Assembly (NCBI RefSeq): GCF_010548245.1 | Contig: NZ_JAAGLR010000377.1 | Coordinates: 1-59,082 of the forward strand | Direction of reading: 5' to 3' | DNA from: Streptomyces sp. SID11385 | Lineage (GTDB): Bacteria; Actinomycetota; Actinomycetes; Streptomycetales; Streptomycetaceae | Length of the DNA stretch: 59,082 nucleotides | Shown: positions 43,302 to 51,706 of the stretch, one piece after another | Layout: each line of letters opens with the position of its first letter | Position numbering within the stretch: position 1 is the stretch's first letter | Position numbers and translations under genes: made by a program | Notes under the pieces: model-generated | Database searches by the model: none | Told to the model about the DNA's origin: nothing | The model's input: the letters and a program-made list of their open reading frames with translations, nothing else

Positions 43302-44453
43302 ATGACGTACCGCCCCGCGTCCCCCTCCGCGGGAGATCTCCCCGCGCGTTCTCCGGGCAGCGGCGAGAGCACGGGAGCGGGCCGGCTCCAGGACGCCGTG
43401 GCGACGGTGGAGGGTGGGCCCGCAGCGACGGAATCCTCCGCTCGTGGCGCTGCCCCGGGCGGGGCGCGGGTTGCGCGCTCCCCGGGTGACCGTGCCCGGC
43501 TGTTCGCCGCGTACGAGGAGGCCGCCCACGCGGACCCGGCCGGGGCCTGGGCGGCGTTCTGCGCGGACTGGAACTGGGCCGCGCCGCTTCCGCACGCGAT
43601 TCCCCAGGTGTCCGAGGGCATCCGCCCAACGGTCCGTCCGGTGGCCGGTGGTCATCGTGTCAGCGGCACGTGGCGGCTGCCGGAGCAGGCCGCCGCGCCG
43701 GGGGCGCACGACCACGCGGCCGGGACAGGGGCGCCGTTCCCCTGGCTCGTACTGCCCCTGCCCGACGGGGCCGCGGCTCCCGGAGGCCCGGACCTGTTCG
43801 TCACGCCGCTCGACGCGCTCCGCTCCCCCGGCCCCGCCCCGGCCGACGAGGTCGTACGGGTCGACGACCTGCATGTCGCGGACGGGCTCGCCGCGTACTC
43901 CGACGCCACCGCGCTGCTCCGGAGGGACGCGCTCTTCCTCGCCACCGCGACCGCGGGAATGGCGCTCGGCGCCTCGGGCCGGCTGGTCGCGGCGCTCGCC
44001 GCGCTGGACCCGGCCGGCCCGCTGGACTGGATCGCCGCCCGCCTCCGCGGGCCGTCGCCCTCCTCCCCCGCCGCCGTGGCGGCCGAGCTGGACAGCCTGC
44101 TGCACGCCGAACGCCTGGGCTTCACCGCGGAGCTCCACAACGTCCCCGGCCGGGGACGGCTGGTGGCTCTCGCCGGCCGCGCGCCGCTCGACGTCAGGGT
44201 GTCGCGCGCCGCCGCGCTGGCCCGGCATGTGGCCGCGACGGTGTACGAGTGCGCGCTGCCGTTCGTCGTACGGGCGTCGGCCGGGGACGACCGGGTCCGG
44301 GCAGCAGGTGCGGACCGGGGAGCGCACCCCGTGGAATCCCTCGTCGTGGACTGCGCCCCGGTCCTCCAGCACCTGCGGCTCACGGTCGACCTGCTGGAGA
44401 ACGTCGTCGCGGAGGGCCGCGAGGCGGCGGGACAGGGGCCGGTGGCTCCGTAG
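43302..44453 (+). CDS. Protein of unknown function, possibly acyl-CoA-dehydrogenase-like
   Basis: 383 residues; ATG after GGAAGGACCCCC. The first 70 residues are low-complexity and disordered (Gly/Ala/Ser/Pro). The rest is Ala-rich and mostly helical. HRVSGTWRLPEQAAAPGAHD, followed by WLVLPLPDGAAA and VVRVDDLHVADG, recalls the beta-domain of acyl-CoA dehydrogenases or two-component flavin monooxygenases (their v-x-G-x-W motif). The C-terminal helices contain ALARHVAATVYECALPFVVR. No catalytic base or cofactor motif is certain, and the fold assignment is tentative. It stands alone, convergent with the CGNR gene. Confidence 0.6.
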   Translation: MTYRPASPSAGDLPARSPGSGESTGAGRLQDAVATVEGGPAATESSARGAAPGGARVARSPGDRARLFAAYEEAAHADPAGAWAAFCADWNWAAPLPHAIPQVSEGIRPTVRPVAGGHRVSGTWRLPEQAAAPGAHDHAAGTGAPFPWLVLPLPDGAAAPGGPDLFVTPLDALRSPGPAPADEVVRVDDLHVADGLAAYSDATALLRRDALFLATATAGMALGASGRLVAALAALDPAGPLDWIAARLRGPSPSSPAAVAAELDSLLHAERLGFTAELHNVPGRGRLVALAGRAPLDVRVSRAAALARHVAATVYECALPFVVRASAGDDRVRAAGADRGAHPVESLVVDCAPVLQHLRLTVDLLENVVAEGREAAGQGPVAP

Positions 44454-44498
44454 GGGCAGCGAGGCGACACCGGTTCCGGCGGTGATGTCCGCCCGGAC

Positions 44499-45047
44499 TC
44501 AGGTGAGCGCGGTCTGCTGCCGGGCGCGGTAGGCGGCGGCCTTGACGCGGTTGCCGCAGGTGCGCATGGCGCACCACTCGCGGCGGTGACCGCGCGAGCG
44601 GTCCAGGTAGACCTGCGTGCACTCGGGGCGGGCGCACTCGCGCAGCAGGGCCGCCTCGTCGCCGCCGAGGAGTTCCACGGCCTCCCGGGCGAGCGAGGCC
44701 AGCCCCTGGGCGACGGAGCCGGTGCGGATCGCGCCGTCCCGGCCGAGACGCAGCCGTACGGGAAGGCCGATCGCCTGCTTGTTCAGCGTGGTGACCGCCT
44801 TGGTGGGCAGTTCTTCGCCCCACAGCCGAGCGGCGACCAGCGCGTAGATCGCCTCGCGCAGGTCGACGGCGACGGCGAGGTCCGTCTCGTCGGCGCCCGG
44901 CGGCAGGTCCATCATCCCGGACTCGACGAACCAGTCGTCGAGCAGTTCGGGGGTGGCCAGCTTCTCGGCGGGCGCGGCGTTGCGCCGGGCCCGCAGGGTG
45001 CCGACGAAGTCCAGAGGCAGGGTGCCGCAGGGAAAGGCATGGTTCAC
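44499..45047 (-). CDS. CGNR zinc-finger (ABATE-type) regulator
   Basis: 182 residues. An N-terminal ABATE-like domain (LDFVGTLRARRNAAPAEKLA, VDLREAIYALVAARL) is followed by the C-terminal CGNR finger: CARPECTQVYLDRSRGHRRE then WCAMRTCGNRVKAAAYR. The four Cys are in place. Such proteins are assumed to be stress-linked transcription regulators in actinobacteria. A promoter-like pair on the minus strand (TTGCGT, 17 bases, CAGTAT) lies just before the ATG. It stands alone between the unknown protein and the SsgA-like gene. Confidence 0.85.
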   Translation of the reverse strand: MNHAFPCGTLPLDFVGTLRARRNAAPAEKLATPELLDDWFVESGMMDLPPGADETDLAVAVDLREAIYALVAARLWGEELPTKAVTTLNKQAIGLPVRLRLGRDGAIRTGSVAQGLASLAREAVELLGGDEAALLRECARPECTQVYLDRSRGHRREWCAMRTCGNRVKAAAYRARQQTALT

Positions 45048-45128
45048 ATCACCATACTGACGAGTTACTGAAGAATACGCAATGCCCCCGCTTCCCCGGG
45101 CAGCCCGTGGGCTCGGCGCGTTCCCTGG

Positions 45129-45602
45129 TCAGTCCGTGGGTTCGGCGAGCTCGTCGCACAGCGAGGTCAGGAAGCCGTCCCAGTCGAGGGCTCGTCCCTC
45201 CGCGTGCGCGGGCACGCGGACGTACGTGGCGTCGAGCCACTGCGACAGCGCCCGGACCGGCAGTTCGAGCAGGGCGCTGGACTGCCTGGACTCCAGCCGC
45301 ATCCATGCCGCCCTCCCCTTCTCCCCCGGCGCCGCCCATACGCGCACGTCGCCTTCGCCGCTCTCGTCGTAGAGCCCGTGGCACAGCAGTTCCCGTCCGA
45401 TGCGCCAGGTCACGCCGGGGCCCCGCGGGGGCCTGAGCGTCAAAGACACGAGCATCGGTACGGAGGGGTCGAAGCGGAACGACGCCCACAGCGGCCGACG
45501 GGTACCGCCGTCCAGCACCCGGAGGATGACCAGGTCGAGAGCGGGCCTGCCCTCATCAGCCGGCGTCTGGCGTATCCCGTGGCCGGACTGTTCGCCGTCC
45601 AT
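45129..45602 (-). CDS. SsgA-family sporulation/cell-division regulator
   Basis: 157 residues. The SsgA-like core is visible: RPLWASFRFDPSVPMLVSLT (as in the family pattern a-x-F-x-Y-D-x-x-D-P-y-a-V), VTWRIGRELLCHGLYDESGE, GDVRVWAAPGEKG, ALLELPVRALSQWLDATYVR and VPAHAEGRALDWDGFLTSLC. Members are confined to sporulating actinomycetes and help position FtsZ or peptidoglycan remodelling in spore formation. The presence of this gene supports a Streptomyces-like host. It is one of several paralogues expected in such genomes; which SsgA-G class it belongs to cannot be settled here. It starts at ATG after AAGGG. Confidence 0.82.
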   Translation of the reverse strand: MDGEQSGHGIRQTPADEGRPALDLVILRVLDGGTRRPLWASFRFDPSVPMLVSLTLRPPRGPGVTWRIGRELLCHGLYDESGEGDVRVWAAPGEKGRAAWMRLESRQSSALLELPVRALSQWLDATYVRVPAHAEGRALDWDGFLTSLCDELAEPTD

Positions 45603-46186
45603 GACAGTTTTCCCTTCGGCAAAGCGACGTCATCGCTACGACTGTGGTCGATGCGGAAGGGGGAAGCCATCAGTCACTTGACCGGGAGCGGGAATACGTC
45701 GTCCGCTGCTCCGTGGGCTCCGAAGCCCTCCGCGGGCGTCGGCGCGGGCCTGCTCCGCAGGTGGGGAGCCCTGGCGGACGGGAGGCGTACGTAAGCGGGT
45801 ACGTCATTTGACTTGCCGACCGACGCGGCAGAACACGGGGATGGCGACGGGACGGCGGGCGGGTCGGCGGTACGGCGGGGCGAACGGCGGACAGGGCACG
45901 CCCAGTGCGCCCGCACGTTGCCGAGGACACCACGTTCCCCCATCGCCGCGCAGCGTATCCGATGCGCCGCCGCCGATCAATCACACGTATCACGGATGAG
46001 GCCCGAGGTATGTGTCCGCGTGGCTGCCCGCGTACGCGCATGCCGGGAGGCGTCTCCAGGCCACGAGGAGACTCGCCCACCCGGTGAGCGAAAGGTGGCG
46101 TGGATCACACCCGCTGGATCGCACTTTCGCCGCGCGGCGACGTCATGCCGGTGTCAGCGACCCTTTCCCCTCAGCGGAGTGACACC
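45603..46186. other. 584-base gap without a supported gene
   Basis: This holds the upstream regions of the SsgA-like gene (leftward) and the hydrolase gene (rightward). A TTGACT near 45808 and the stretch ATCAATCACACGTATCAC near 45976 stand out. No reading frame has protein-like composition or a ribosome site. Confidence 0.4.
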
Positions 46187-47113
46187 ATGACGTTCTTCAC
46201 CTCCCCCACTCCCCCGGCCGGCGGGGCTCACGGGCCTCTCGCCCCGGGCACCCACTCCTTCGAGCTCGGCGGCATCGCGCAGCGCTACCACGTGCACGGC
46301 ACCGGCCCGGTGTGCGTGGCCCACTCCGGGGGCCCCGGCATCCACTGGGAGTACCTGCGGATGCCGCTCCTGGAGCGGCACCTGACCATGGTGTACGTCG
46401 AACCGATCGGCACCGGCGCGTCCGGCCGTCTCCCCTCCCACCCGCACGGCTACACGCGGGAGCGCTACAGCCTCTTCCTCCAGGTGCTCATCAACCGCCT
46501 GGAGGTGCCCTCGGTCCACCTGCTCGGCCACTCCCACGGCGCCTTCGTCGCCGCGCATCACGCCCTGCGGCGGCCCGAGCGCCTTTCCGGGGTGGTGCTG
46601 TACGAGGGCGCGCCGATGACAGGGCCCGAGCACGGCGCCGAAGCCTCCCTGCGCGTGGCGGAGTTCGCGCGGAAGTACGCGGGTCACCCGGGCCTGCCCG
46701 GCGTGCTGGACGCCTTCGCGTCGATGTCCGCCCTCCACGACGACGCCTCCACGCTGGCCGTCGCCCGAGGCGTCCTCCCCTCCTACTTCGCGGACTACTG
46801 GGGCAACGAGGAGCGCTACGCCCCGCTGCGCGAGGGAGTACGCGCGGGGTACGTCTCCGGGCTCGACGAGGACCTGCGCCCGGAGGTCGTCGACGACCGC
46901 GCCGCGCTCAAGGGGCTGGCTGTTCCGGCTCTGGTGGTGGTGGGCCGCCACGACGTGATCTGCGGACCGCGCTGGTCGTACGAGATGGACGAACTCATCC
47001 CCGACTCTCGGCTGGTGGTCCTCGAACACAGCGGCCACCTGGGCCACGTGGAGGAGCCGGAGACCTTCGCGGCCGCCGTCCGCGACTTCGTCCGCGCGCA
47101 CCCCACCGCCTGA
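46187..47113 (+). CDS. Alpha/beta hydrolase, proline iminopeptidase-like
   Basis: 308 residues; the ATG at 46187 has GGAG seven bases upstream. The oxyanion loop is AHSGGPG (compare HGGPG of proline iminopeptidases), the nucleophile elbow LLGHSHGAF holds Ser116, the acid lies in VVVGRHDVICGP, and the base His in EHSGHLGHVEEPE. The substrate may be a peptide or an ester. It is a cytosolic enzyme, as no signal is visible. It stands alone, followed by a strong hairpin. Confidence 0.85.
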   Translation: MTFFTSPTPPAGGAHGPLAPGTHSFELGGIAQRYHVHGTGPVCVAHSGGPGIHWEYLRMPLLERHLTMVYVEPIGTGASGRLPSHPHGYTRERYSLFLQVLINRLEVPSVHLLGHSHGAFVAAHHALRRPERLSGVVLYEGAPMTGPEHGAEASLRVAEFARKYAGHPGLPGVLDAFASMSALHDDASTLAVARGVLPSYFADYWGNEERYAPLREGVRAGYVSGLDEDLRPEVVDDRAALKGLAVPALVVVGRHDVICGPRWSYEMDELIPDSRLVVLEHSGHLGHVEEPETFAAAVRDFVRAHPTA

Positions 47114-47117
47114 GGCC

Positions 47118-47158
47118 GGCGTGGTGCCGAGAGCGCGTCGCGTCTCCCGGCACCACGC
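47118..47158 (+). terminator. Intrinsic-type hairpin after the hydrolase gene
   Basis: GGCGTGGTGCCG at 47118-47129 pairs with CGGCACCACGC at 47148-47158, five bases after the stop. It is GC-rich without a T run. Confidence 0.6.
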
Positions 47159-47213
47159 GCCGGGTCCATCGATGCCTGGAGTCGGCGAAGACGGCACAAC
47201 CGAACCGGGGGCA

Positions 47214-47248
47214 GGTGTGCACACCCTCGTGGACATGTTGATACGTGT
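47214..47248. promoter_or_regulatory. Palindromes upstream of the glycosyltransferase gene
   Basis: GGTGTGCACACC (47214-47225) is a perfect 12-base palindrome, and ACATGT-TGAT-ACGTGT (47233-47248) an imperfect one, 20 bases before the glycosyltransferase ATG. They look like repressor sites. Confidence 0.4.
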
Positions 47249-47268
47249 GATGAGTTAAGCTCCTGCGC

Positions 47269-48393
47269 ATGCGTGTTCTCTTCTCCAGTACTCCGCAACA
47301 CGGCCACCTCCTGCCGGAGTTGCCTCTCGCTCGCGCTTTCCGGGACCGGGGGGACGAGGTCGCGTTCCTCACCTCCGCCGGTTTCGCCTCCCTGTTCGCC
47401 GACGAGGGCTTCACCCACCTGCCGGTGGGGCCCGAGATAGATGTGCTCCTGGCGGAGGCGGCGCGACTGGCGGGTGTGAGCGACCCGACCCAGCCGAGCC
47501 CCGCTGCCGCCGCCGAGCTGTTCGCCAGTGCCCGCATCAATACGACCGGTGACGAAGCCGTCGCCGCTGCCCGCGCGTTCGGGCCCGACCTCGTCGTCGT
47601 GGAGGGAACCGACTACGTGGGACCCCTGGTCGCCGCGGTTCTCGACGTGCCCTACGCCAAGCTGGCGCTCGGCCCCGCGATCCCCGTGGAGTTCACCAGC
47701 GTCTTCGACGACGTCGCCGAACTGCGGTACAAAGAGCGCGGGTTGACGGTGCCGGCACCCACCTGGAACCTCGACCCGTGCCCCGCCCTGCTCCAGGCCC
47801 CCGGCTGGGAGCCCCCGCCGGGACACCTGCCGATCCGGGCCGAGGCGCACCGCGGGGCCGGGGCGCCGAAGGCGGCGACCTTCGTGCCGACCGGTGACCG
47901 CCCCAGGGTGCTGGTCTCCTTCGGTACGCACTTCACCGAGCCCGCCGTGCTGCGCCCGCTCGTCGCGGCGCTCTCCGCCCACGCCGATCTGGTCGTCGCC
48001 GTGGGGCTGACCGCGACGGCCGCCGACTACGAGGACGTCTCCGGCGGCGTCGAGATCGTCGGCTTCACGCCGCTCGCCGACCTGCTCGGCGGCATCGACC
48101 TCGTCGTCACCCACGGCGGCGCCGGGACCACCATGGGCACCCTGTCGCGGGGTGTGCCGCTCGTCGTCGTGCCGCAGGGCGCGGATCAGTTCGTGCAGGC
48201 CGGGGCGGTGGCGGCGTCGCGTACCGGCGTCGCGGTGATGCCACCGGCCGCGCCCGAGGCCGTGGCCGAGGCCGTGCGGGAGGCGCTCGGCAACCCGGAG
48301 TACCGCGACAACGCGCGACGGGCGGCCGGACAGGTCGCCGCGGCGCCCTCCCCCGGCGAGATCGCGGAGCGGCTGGCCGCGGCCATCGGCTGA
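47269..48393 (+). CDS. GT1-family glycosyltransferase (UGT/MGT-like)
   Basis: 374 residues. The N-terminal acceptor domain begins MRVLFSSTPQHGHLLPELPL. The C-terminal donor domain has VLVSFGTHFTEPAVLRPLVA and the conserved block VTHGGAGTTMGTLSRGVPLV followed by VVPQGADQFVQAGAV, the signature of nucleotide-sugar-using GT1 enzymes. The protein likely glycosylates a small hydrophobic acceptor, either in specialised metabolism or for drug inactivation. No biosynthetic cluster surrounds it. No clear ribosome site precedes the ATG. It ends before a perfect bidirectional hairpin. Confidence 0.88.
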   Translation: MRVLFSSTPQHGHLLPELPLARAFRDRGDEVAFLTSAGFASLFADEGFTHLPVGPEIDVLLAEAARLAGVSDPTQPSPAAAAELFASARINTTGDEAVAAARAFGPDLVVVEGTDYVGPLVAAVLDVPYAKLALGPAIPVEFTSVFDDVAELRYKERGLTVPAPTWNLDPCPALLQAPGWEPPPGHLPIRAEAHRGAGAPKAATFVPTGDRPRVLVSFGTHFTEPAVLRPLVAALSAHADLVVAVGLTATAADYEDVSGGVEIVGFTPLADLLGGIDLVVTHGGAGTTMGTLSRGVPLVVVPQGADQFVQAGAVAASRTGVAVMPPAAPEAVAEAVREALGNPEYRDNARRAAGQVAAAPSPGEIAERLAAAIG

Positions 48394-48411
48394 GACGTCG
48401 GCGAACGCGGT

Positions 48412-48447
48412 GCGGGGGCCGATCCGGATGTCCGGATCGGCCCCCGC
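48412..48447. terminator. Perfect bidirectional hairpin between convergent genes
   Basis: GCGGGGGCCGATCCGGA (48412-48428) pairs perfectly with TCCGGATCGGCCCCCGC (48431-48447). It lies between the glycosyltransferase and the convergent SDR gene and can serve both. Confidence 0.75.
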
Positions 48448-48453
48448 TCGTCG

Positions 48454-49401
48454 TCAGCTGAGTGCGCCGAGGGCCACCGGCTGGGCGTACTCCCACAGCC
48501 GGTCGGCGGCGACCGGGTCGATCGACCAGCGGGCGACGCCTGCCATCGGCTCGGGGCCTCCGTCGACGACGGGGGACTCCTGGTTGTCCTCGAAGTAGCG
48601 GCCGCCGATGCCGTCGAGCAGCGGGGAGGCGGCCAGCAGGACGGTGGTGGCGGCGCCCTGCTCCGGGGTCTTGTAGTAGTCCGGGGTGACCAGTTCGCCG
48701 TGCTCGTCCATGGCGCCGAATGCTCGCATCGTGGCCTGGTCGAGATGGCGGGTCAGGTTGGTGTGGATCCAGCCGGGCGCGCAGGCGTTGGCGGTGATGC
48801 CGTACTCGGCCCAGCGGCGCTGGATGCCGACGGCGAGGAGCACGTCGGCGGTCTTGGACCGGGCGTAGGCGGTGAACGCGTCGTAGGGACGCCGCTCGAA
48901 GTGCGGGTCGTCGAAGTCGAACGGGGCGCGGAGGTGGGCGCCGGAGCTGAGGGTCACGACGCGGGCGCGGTCGGCCTCCCGCAGCGCGGGGAGCAGCCCC
49001 AGGGCGAGGCTGAAGTGGCCGAGGTAGTTGGTGGCGAGCTGGGTTTCCCAGCCCTGGGCGTTGAACCGGCGGTCCGGGAGCATCATCACGCCGGCGTTGG
49101 CGACCAGCATGTCGAGCGGGCCGCTCCATGCCGCGCAGAACGCGCGGACGGAGTCGGGGTCGGCGAGGTCCAAGGCCTCGGCCCGGACCTGCGGGAACTC
49201 CGCCACGAGCCCGTCGGCGGCGCGGGGGTCGCGGGTCGCGACGGTCACGTGCGCGCCCGCCGCCGCGAGGGCGCGCACGGTCTCCGTGCCGAGTCCGGAG
49301 GCGCCGCCGGTCACGAGGGCCCGGCGGCCGGTCAGGTCGGTTCCTTCGAGGACTTCGGTGGCGGTGGCACGCATACCGAAGGGAGTGGTCACAAGTGTCA
49401 T
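48454..49401 (-). CDS. Short-chain dehydrogenase/reductase
   Basis: 315 residues from the ATG at 49401; a GTG nine bases further in has a better-spaced AGAGG and is an alternative. Cofactor loop RRALVTGGASGLGTETV, ANAGVMMLPDRRF, Ser region VVTLSSGAHLRA and active-site YARSKTADVLLAVG. This is a WW-oxidoreductase-like SDR, similar in design to the one at 24849-25778. It is encoded downstream of, but 250 bases from, a small unknown gene. The substrate is unknown. Confidence 0.85.
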   Translation of the reverse strand: MTLVTTPFGMRATATEVLEGTDLTGRRALVTGGASGLGTETVRALAAAGAHVTVATRDPRAADGLVAEFPQVRAEALDLADPDSVRAFCAAWSGPLDMLVANAGVMMLPDRRFNAQGWETQLATNYLGHFSLALGLLPALREADRARVVTLSSGAHLRAPFDFDDPHFERRPYDAFTAYARSKTADVLLAVGIQRRWAEYGITANACAPGWIHTNLTRHLDQATMRAFGAMDEHGELVTPDYYKTPEQGAATTVLLAASPLLDGIGGRYFEDNQESPVVDGGPEPMAGVARWSIDPVAADRLWEYAQPVALGALS

Positions 49402-49467
49402 ACCTCTACAACGTGGGCCGTACGGCCCGGGGTTCAGTCGGAGAGAGTGGACACGGGTCATACGTGC

Positions 49468-49578
49468 ATGGGCACCGTCTGGTTCAACGGCGACACTTCG
49501 GGCATCGGCATCGGCGCCGAGGGCACCATGGCCAACGGGGGCGCGGGGGCGTACCTCCACACCTGGTGGTCACTCCCG
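49468..49578 (+). pseudogene. Fragment related to the small secreted protein family
   Basis: From the ATG at 49468 the frame reads MGTVWFNGDTSGIGIGAEGT, then MANGGAGAYLHTWWSLPG, with no nearby stop. The end G-T-x-A-N-x-G-A-G-A-aromatic-L matches the C-terminus of the secreted protein encoded at 42444-42869 (GTTANAGAGAWLEIE). The signal peptide and first two thirds are absent. I read it as a truncated relic; the region is a gap between two leftward genes (49402-49651). Confidence 0.4.
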
Positions 49579-49602
49579 GGACGACCGCCCTGGGCTTCTG
49601 CG

Positions 49603-49638
49603 GCGGCCCCGCTCTCCGCCGTGCGCGAGCGGGGCCGC
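49603..49638 (-). terminator. Hairpin after the small unknown gene
   Basis: GCGGCCCCGCTC (49603-49614) pairs perfectly with GAGCGGGGCCGC (49627-49638), 14 bases past the stop of the leftward gene. Confidence 0.65.
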
Positions 49639-49651
49639 TCCCCCGGGTCCG

Positions 49652-49924
49652 TCACAGCCCCAGGTCCAGGACGAGACACGAGTACGGGCTCCACGAGCCG
49701 TCCGCACCGAAGCGGTCCGCGCGGAGCACGTCCCCGACCGGCGCAACCCGCACCTCCTGCCGCGTCTGATCGGCACGCACACGTTCCGGAAGCGCGCCGA
49801 ACCGTGCCTGCCGAGCGGCGGCACAGGGATCGACGGCGGGTCCGGCATCGGCGCGGGTAGCGACGGCAGTGGTGCTGAGCCCGTCGTTCTCGCCGAGCGG
49901 TGGGGTGGTGCTGGTGGTGGTCAT
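49652..49924 (-). CDS. Small protein of unknown function
   Basis: 90 residues from the ATG at 49924, after GAGGAG. A Thr-rich start (MTTTSTTPPLGEN) leads to AARQARFGALPERVRADQTR and ends SWSPYSCLVLDLGL. There is no signal peptide or membrane helix. Similar short proteins with an ARFGALP...YSCLxLDL layout are familiar from other Streptomyces, but I know of no function. It diverges from the LLM oxidoreductase with a 283-base gap and has its own terminator. Confidence 0.6.
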   Translation of the reverse strand: MTTTSTTPPLGENDGLSTTAVATRADAGPAVDPCAAARQARFGALPERVRADQTRQEVRVAPVGDVLRADRFGADGSWSPYSCLVLDLGL

Positions 49925-50207
49925 CGTCCACTCCTCGCGGGGATCGTGTCCGAGGTGCCTGCGGGTTTCAGTGTGCACCTCATGAAGTAACCGGTCAATA
50001 CGGTGACGACAGAGGCGTGGCGGTGCGCTGCGCCGGCCCTCCACCCGGTGCGGGACCCGGCTGAAGAGCACCACGAACCCCGCGTGCGCGCCCAACGGAA
50101 CAAGCACACACCGGTGTGCCGCCGCTTCCGCACACGTACAGTCGATGGCACCGCACACACCCCGACCGGTGCTCACTCCACCGGCACCCACCCCAAAGGA
50201 CGCGAAC

Positions 50208-51125
50208 ATGCTGCTGGGCCTGGCCCTCCCCACCTTCGGTACCGACGCCCACACCGAGGGCATCGTCCACGTCAGCCGGGTGGCGGAGGAGCTGGGCTAC
50301 GACTCCTTGTGGACCGGCGACCGCGTACTGGCCCCCCGTTCCCCCAGCGCGCCCTACCCGAGCGGGGACGGGGCGATGCCCCGTACGTACGAGAACCACA
50401 TGGACCCGCTGACCAGCCTCGCCTTCGCCGCCGCGCACACCAGCCGGGTCCGGCTGGGCACGAGCACGCTCAACGGCCTGTGGCACGCGCCGATCATGCT
50501 CGCCCGGTCGCTGACCACCCTCGACGTGCTCAGTCACGGACGTCTGGACGTCGGCCTCGGCCTCGGCTGGATGCCCGACGAGTACACGGCGGTGGGCGTG
50601 CCGTGGGAGGGGCGCGGCGCGCGGCTGGAGGAGACCCTCGACATCCTGGAGGCGTACTGGGCGAGCGAGGAATTCGCGCACCGGGGACGGCTGTTCACGG
50701 TGCCCGAGACCGTCGTGGGGCTCAAGCCCGAGCAGCGGTCCGGGCCTCCGGTGCTGCTCGCCGCGTTCACGCCCGCCGGTCTGCGCCGCGTGGGCAGGCG
50801 GGCCGCCGGGTGGCTGCCCGTGGCCATGCCGCTGCCCGCTCTCCTGCGCGGGTGGCAGTCCGTCGTCGAGGAGGCGAGCCGGGCGGGCCGCGATCCGGAG
50901 AAACTGCGCATGGCGCTGCGGGTGAATCCCACCCTGACCGCGTCGAAGGCCGATCCGGAGCAGGTACCGGGCGCGGGCACGCTCGGCCAGTACGTCGATT
51001 ACGCGCGCGCCGCCGCGGAAGCCGGGGTGCACGAGCTGTTCATCGATCTCGGCCAGACGCCCGCGACCCTGGAGGAGCGCGTCGACATGGCGGGTCGCTT
51101 CCTCGAAGGCGTACGCAAGGGCTGA
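50208..51125 (+). CDS. LLM-class F420-dependent oxidoreductase
   Basis: 305 residues; the ATG at 50208 has AAAGGA upstream. The luciferase-like TIM barrel shows LLGLALPTFGTDAHTEGIVH, AEELGYDSLWTGDRVLAP, HTSRVRLGTSTLNGLWHAPI, LDVLSHGRLDVGLGLGWMPD and RGARLEETLDILEAYW. The GLGWMPDEY/YTAVG region fits the TIGR03619 F420-dependent group rather than FMN monooxygenases. It would oxidise or reduce a small alcohol, imine or alkene with F420. No partner gene is adjacent; a strong hairpin follows. Confidence 0.86.
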   Translation: MLLGLALPTFGTDAHTEGIVHVSRVAEELGYDSLWTGDRVLAPRSPSAPYPSGDGAMPRTYENHMDPLTSLAFAAAHTSRVRLGTSTLNGLWHAPIMLARSLTTLDVLSHGRLDVGLGLGWMPDEYTAVGVPWEGRGARLEETLDILEAYWASEEFAHRGRLFTVPETVVGLKPEQRSGPPVLLAAFTPAGLRRVGRRAAGWLPVAMPLPALLRGWQSVVEEASRAGRDPEKLRMALRVNPTLTASKADPEQVPGAGTLGQYVDYARAAAEAGVHELFIDLGQTPATLEERVDMAGRFLEGVRKG

Positions 51126-51180
51126 TCGGCTCCGGGGGCAGGGCGCCGAGGAGGGGCGTGCCCGCCCGGAACCGCGCCGC

Positions 51181-51216
51181 GTGGGCGGCGCCGCGCTGGA
51201 CCGCGGTGCCGCCCAC
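51181..51216. terminator. Bidirectional hairpin between LLM and VOC genes
   Basis: GTGGGCGGC (51181-51189) pairs with GCCGCCCAC (51208-51216), extended by CCGCG/CGCGG inside. It lies between two converging genes. Confidence 0.65.
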
Positions 51217-51223
51217 GTCGTTC

Positions 51224-51670
51224 TCAGCGGCCGGGGGCCCGTTCGGTGACTTCCTGGAGGAGCCATTCGTTGCCGTCGGGGTCGGCGAAGGAGGCGAAGG
51301 TGCCGTAGCTGGGGCGGCCGGGGGCCAGGCCCGGCACGCGGTGGGTGCCGTCGGCGTGGTGGAAGGCGCCCGTGGCGTCGTGGAAGGGGCCGTCGACGTC
51401 GACGCCGCGTGCGGTCAGTTCGCCGATCGCCTTCTCGATGTCGGTCACGATCAGGTGGAGCCCCCGCGCGGAGCCGGCCGGGGCGCTGGTCAGGCCCTCG
51501 CCGAAGATGACCGAGGCGGCGGAGCCGGGGGGCGTCGCCTGGACGATGCGGTATCCCTCCTCGATCGGGAAGTCGGCGTCGGCGCGGAAGCCGAGCGTTC
51601 CGAGGTAGAACTCCTTGGCCTTGTCGACGTCGGAGACGGGGAGGACGACTACTTCGAGTTTCAGGTCCAT
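51224..51670 (-). CDS. VOC (glyoxalase/bleomycin-resistance-fold) protein
   Basis: 148 residues. Two beta-alpha-beta modules: LEVVVLPVSDVDKAKEFYLG then TLGFRADADFP, and LHLIVTDIEKAIGELTARGV then FASFADPDGNEWLLQEV. The C-terminal Glu/Asp and His positions fit a metal site, but whether it binds metal is uncertain. Family members are glyoxalases, dioxygenases or drug-binding proteins. The hydrolase gene lies 36 bases upstream on the same strand, so the two are probably cotranscribed. Confidence 0.85.
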   Translation of the reverse strand: MDLKLEVVVLPVSDVDKAKEFYLGTLGFRADADFPIEEGYRIVQATPPGSAASVIFGEGLTSAPAGSARGLHLIVTDIEKAIGELTARGVDVDGPFHDATGAFHHADGTHRVPGLAPGRPSYGTFASFADPDGNEWLLQEVTERAPGR

Positions 51671-51706
51671 GGCTGTGCTCTCGCTTTCGGGGCGGGTCGG
51701 GACCGG

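Noticed and set aside
47269..48393. Glycosyltransferase as part of a macrolide or other natural-product cluster
   Set aside because: No polyketide, peptide synthetase or deoxysugar genes lie nearby.
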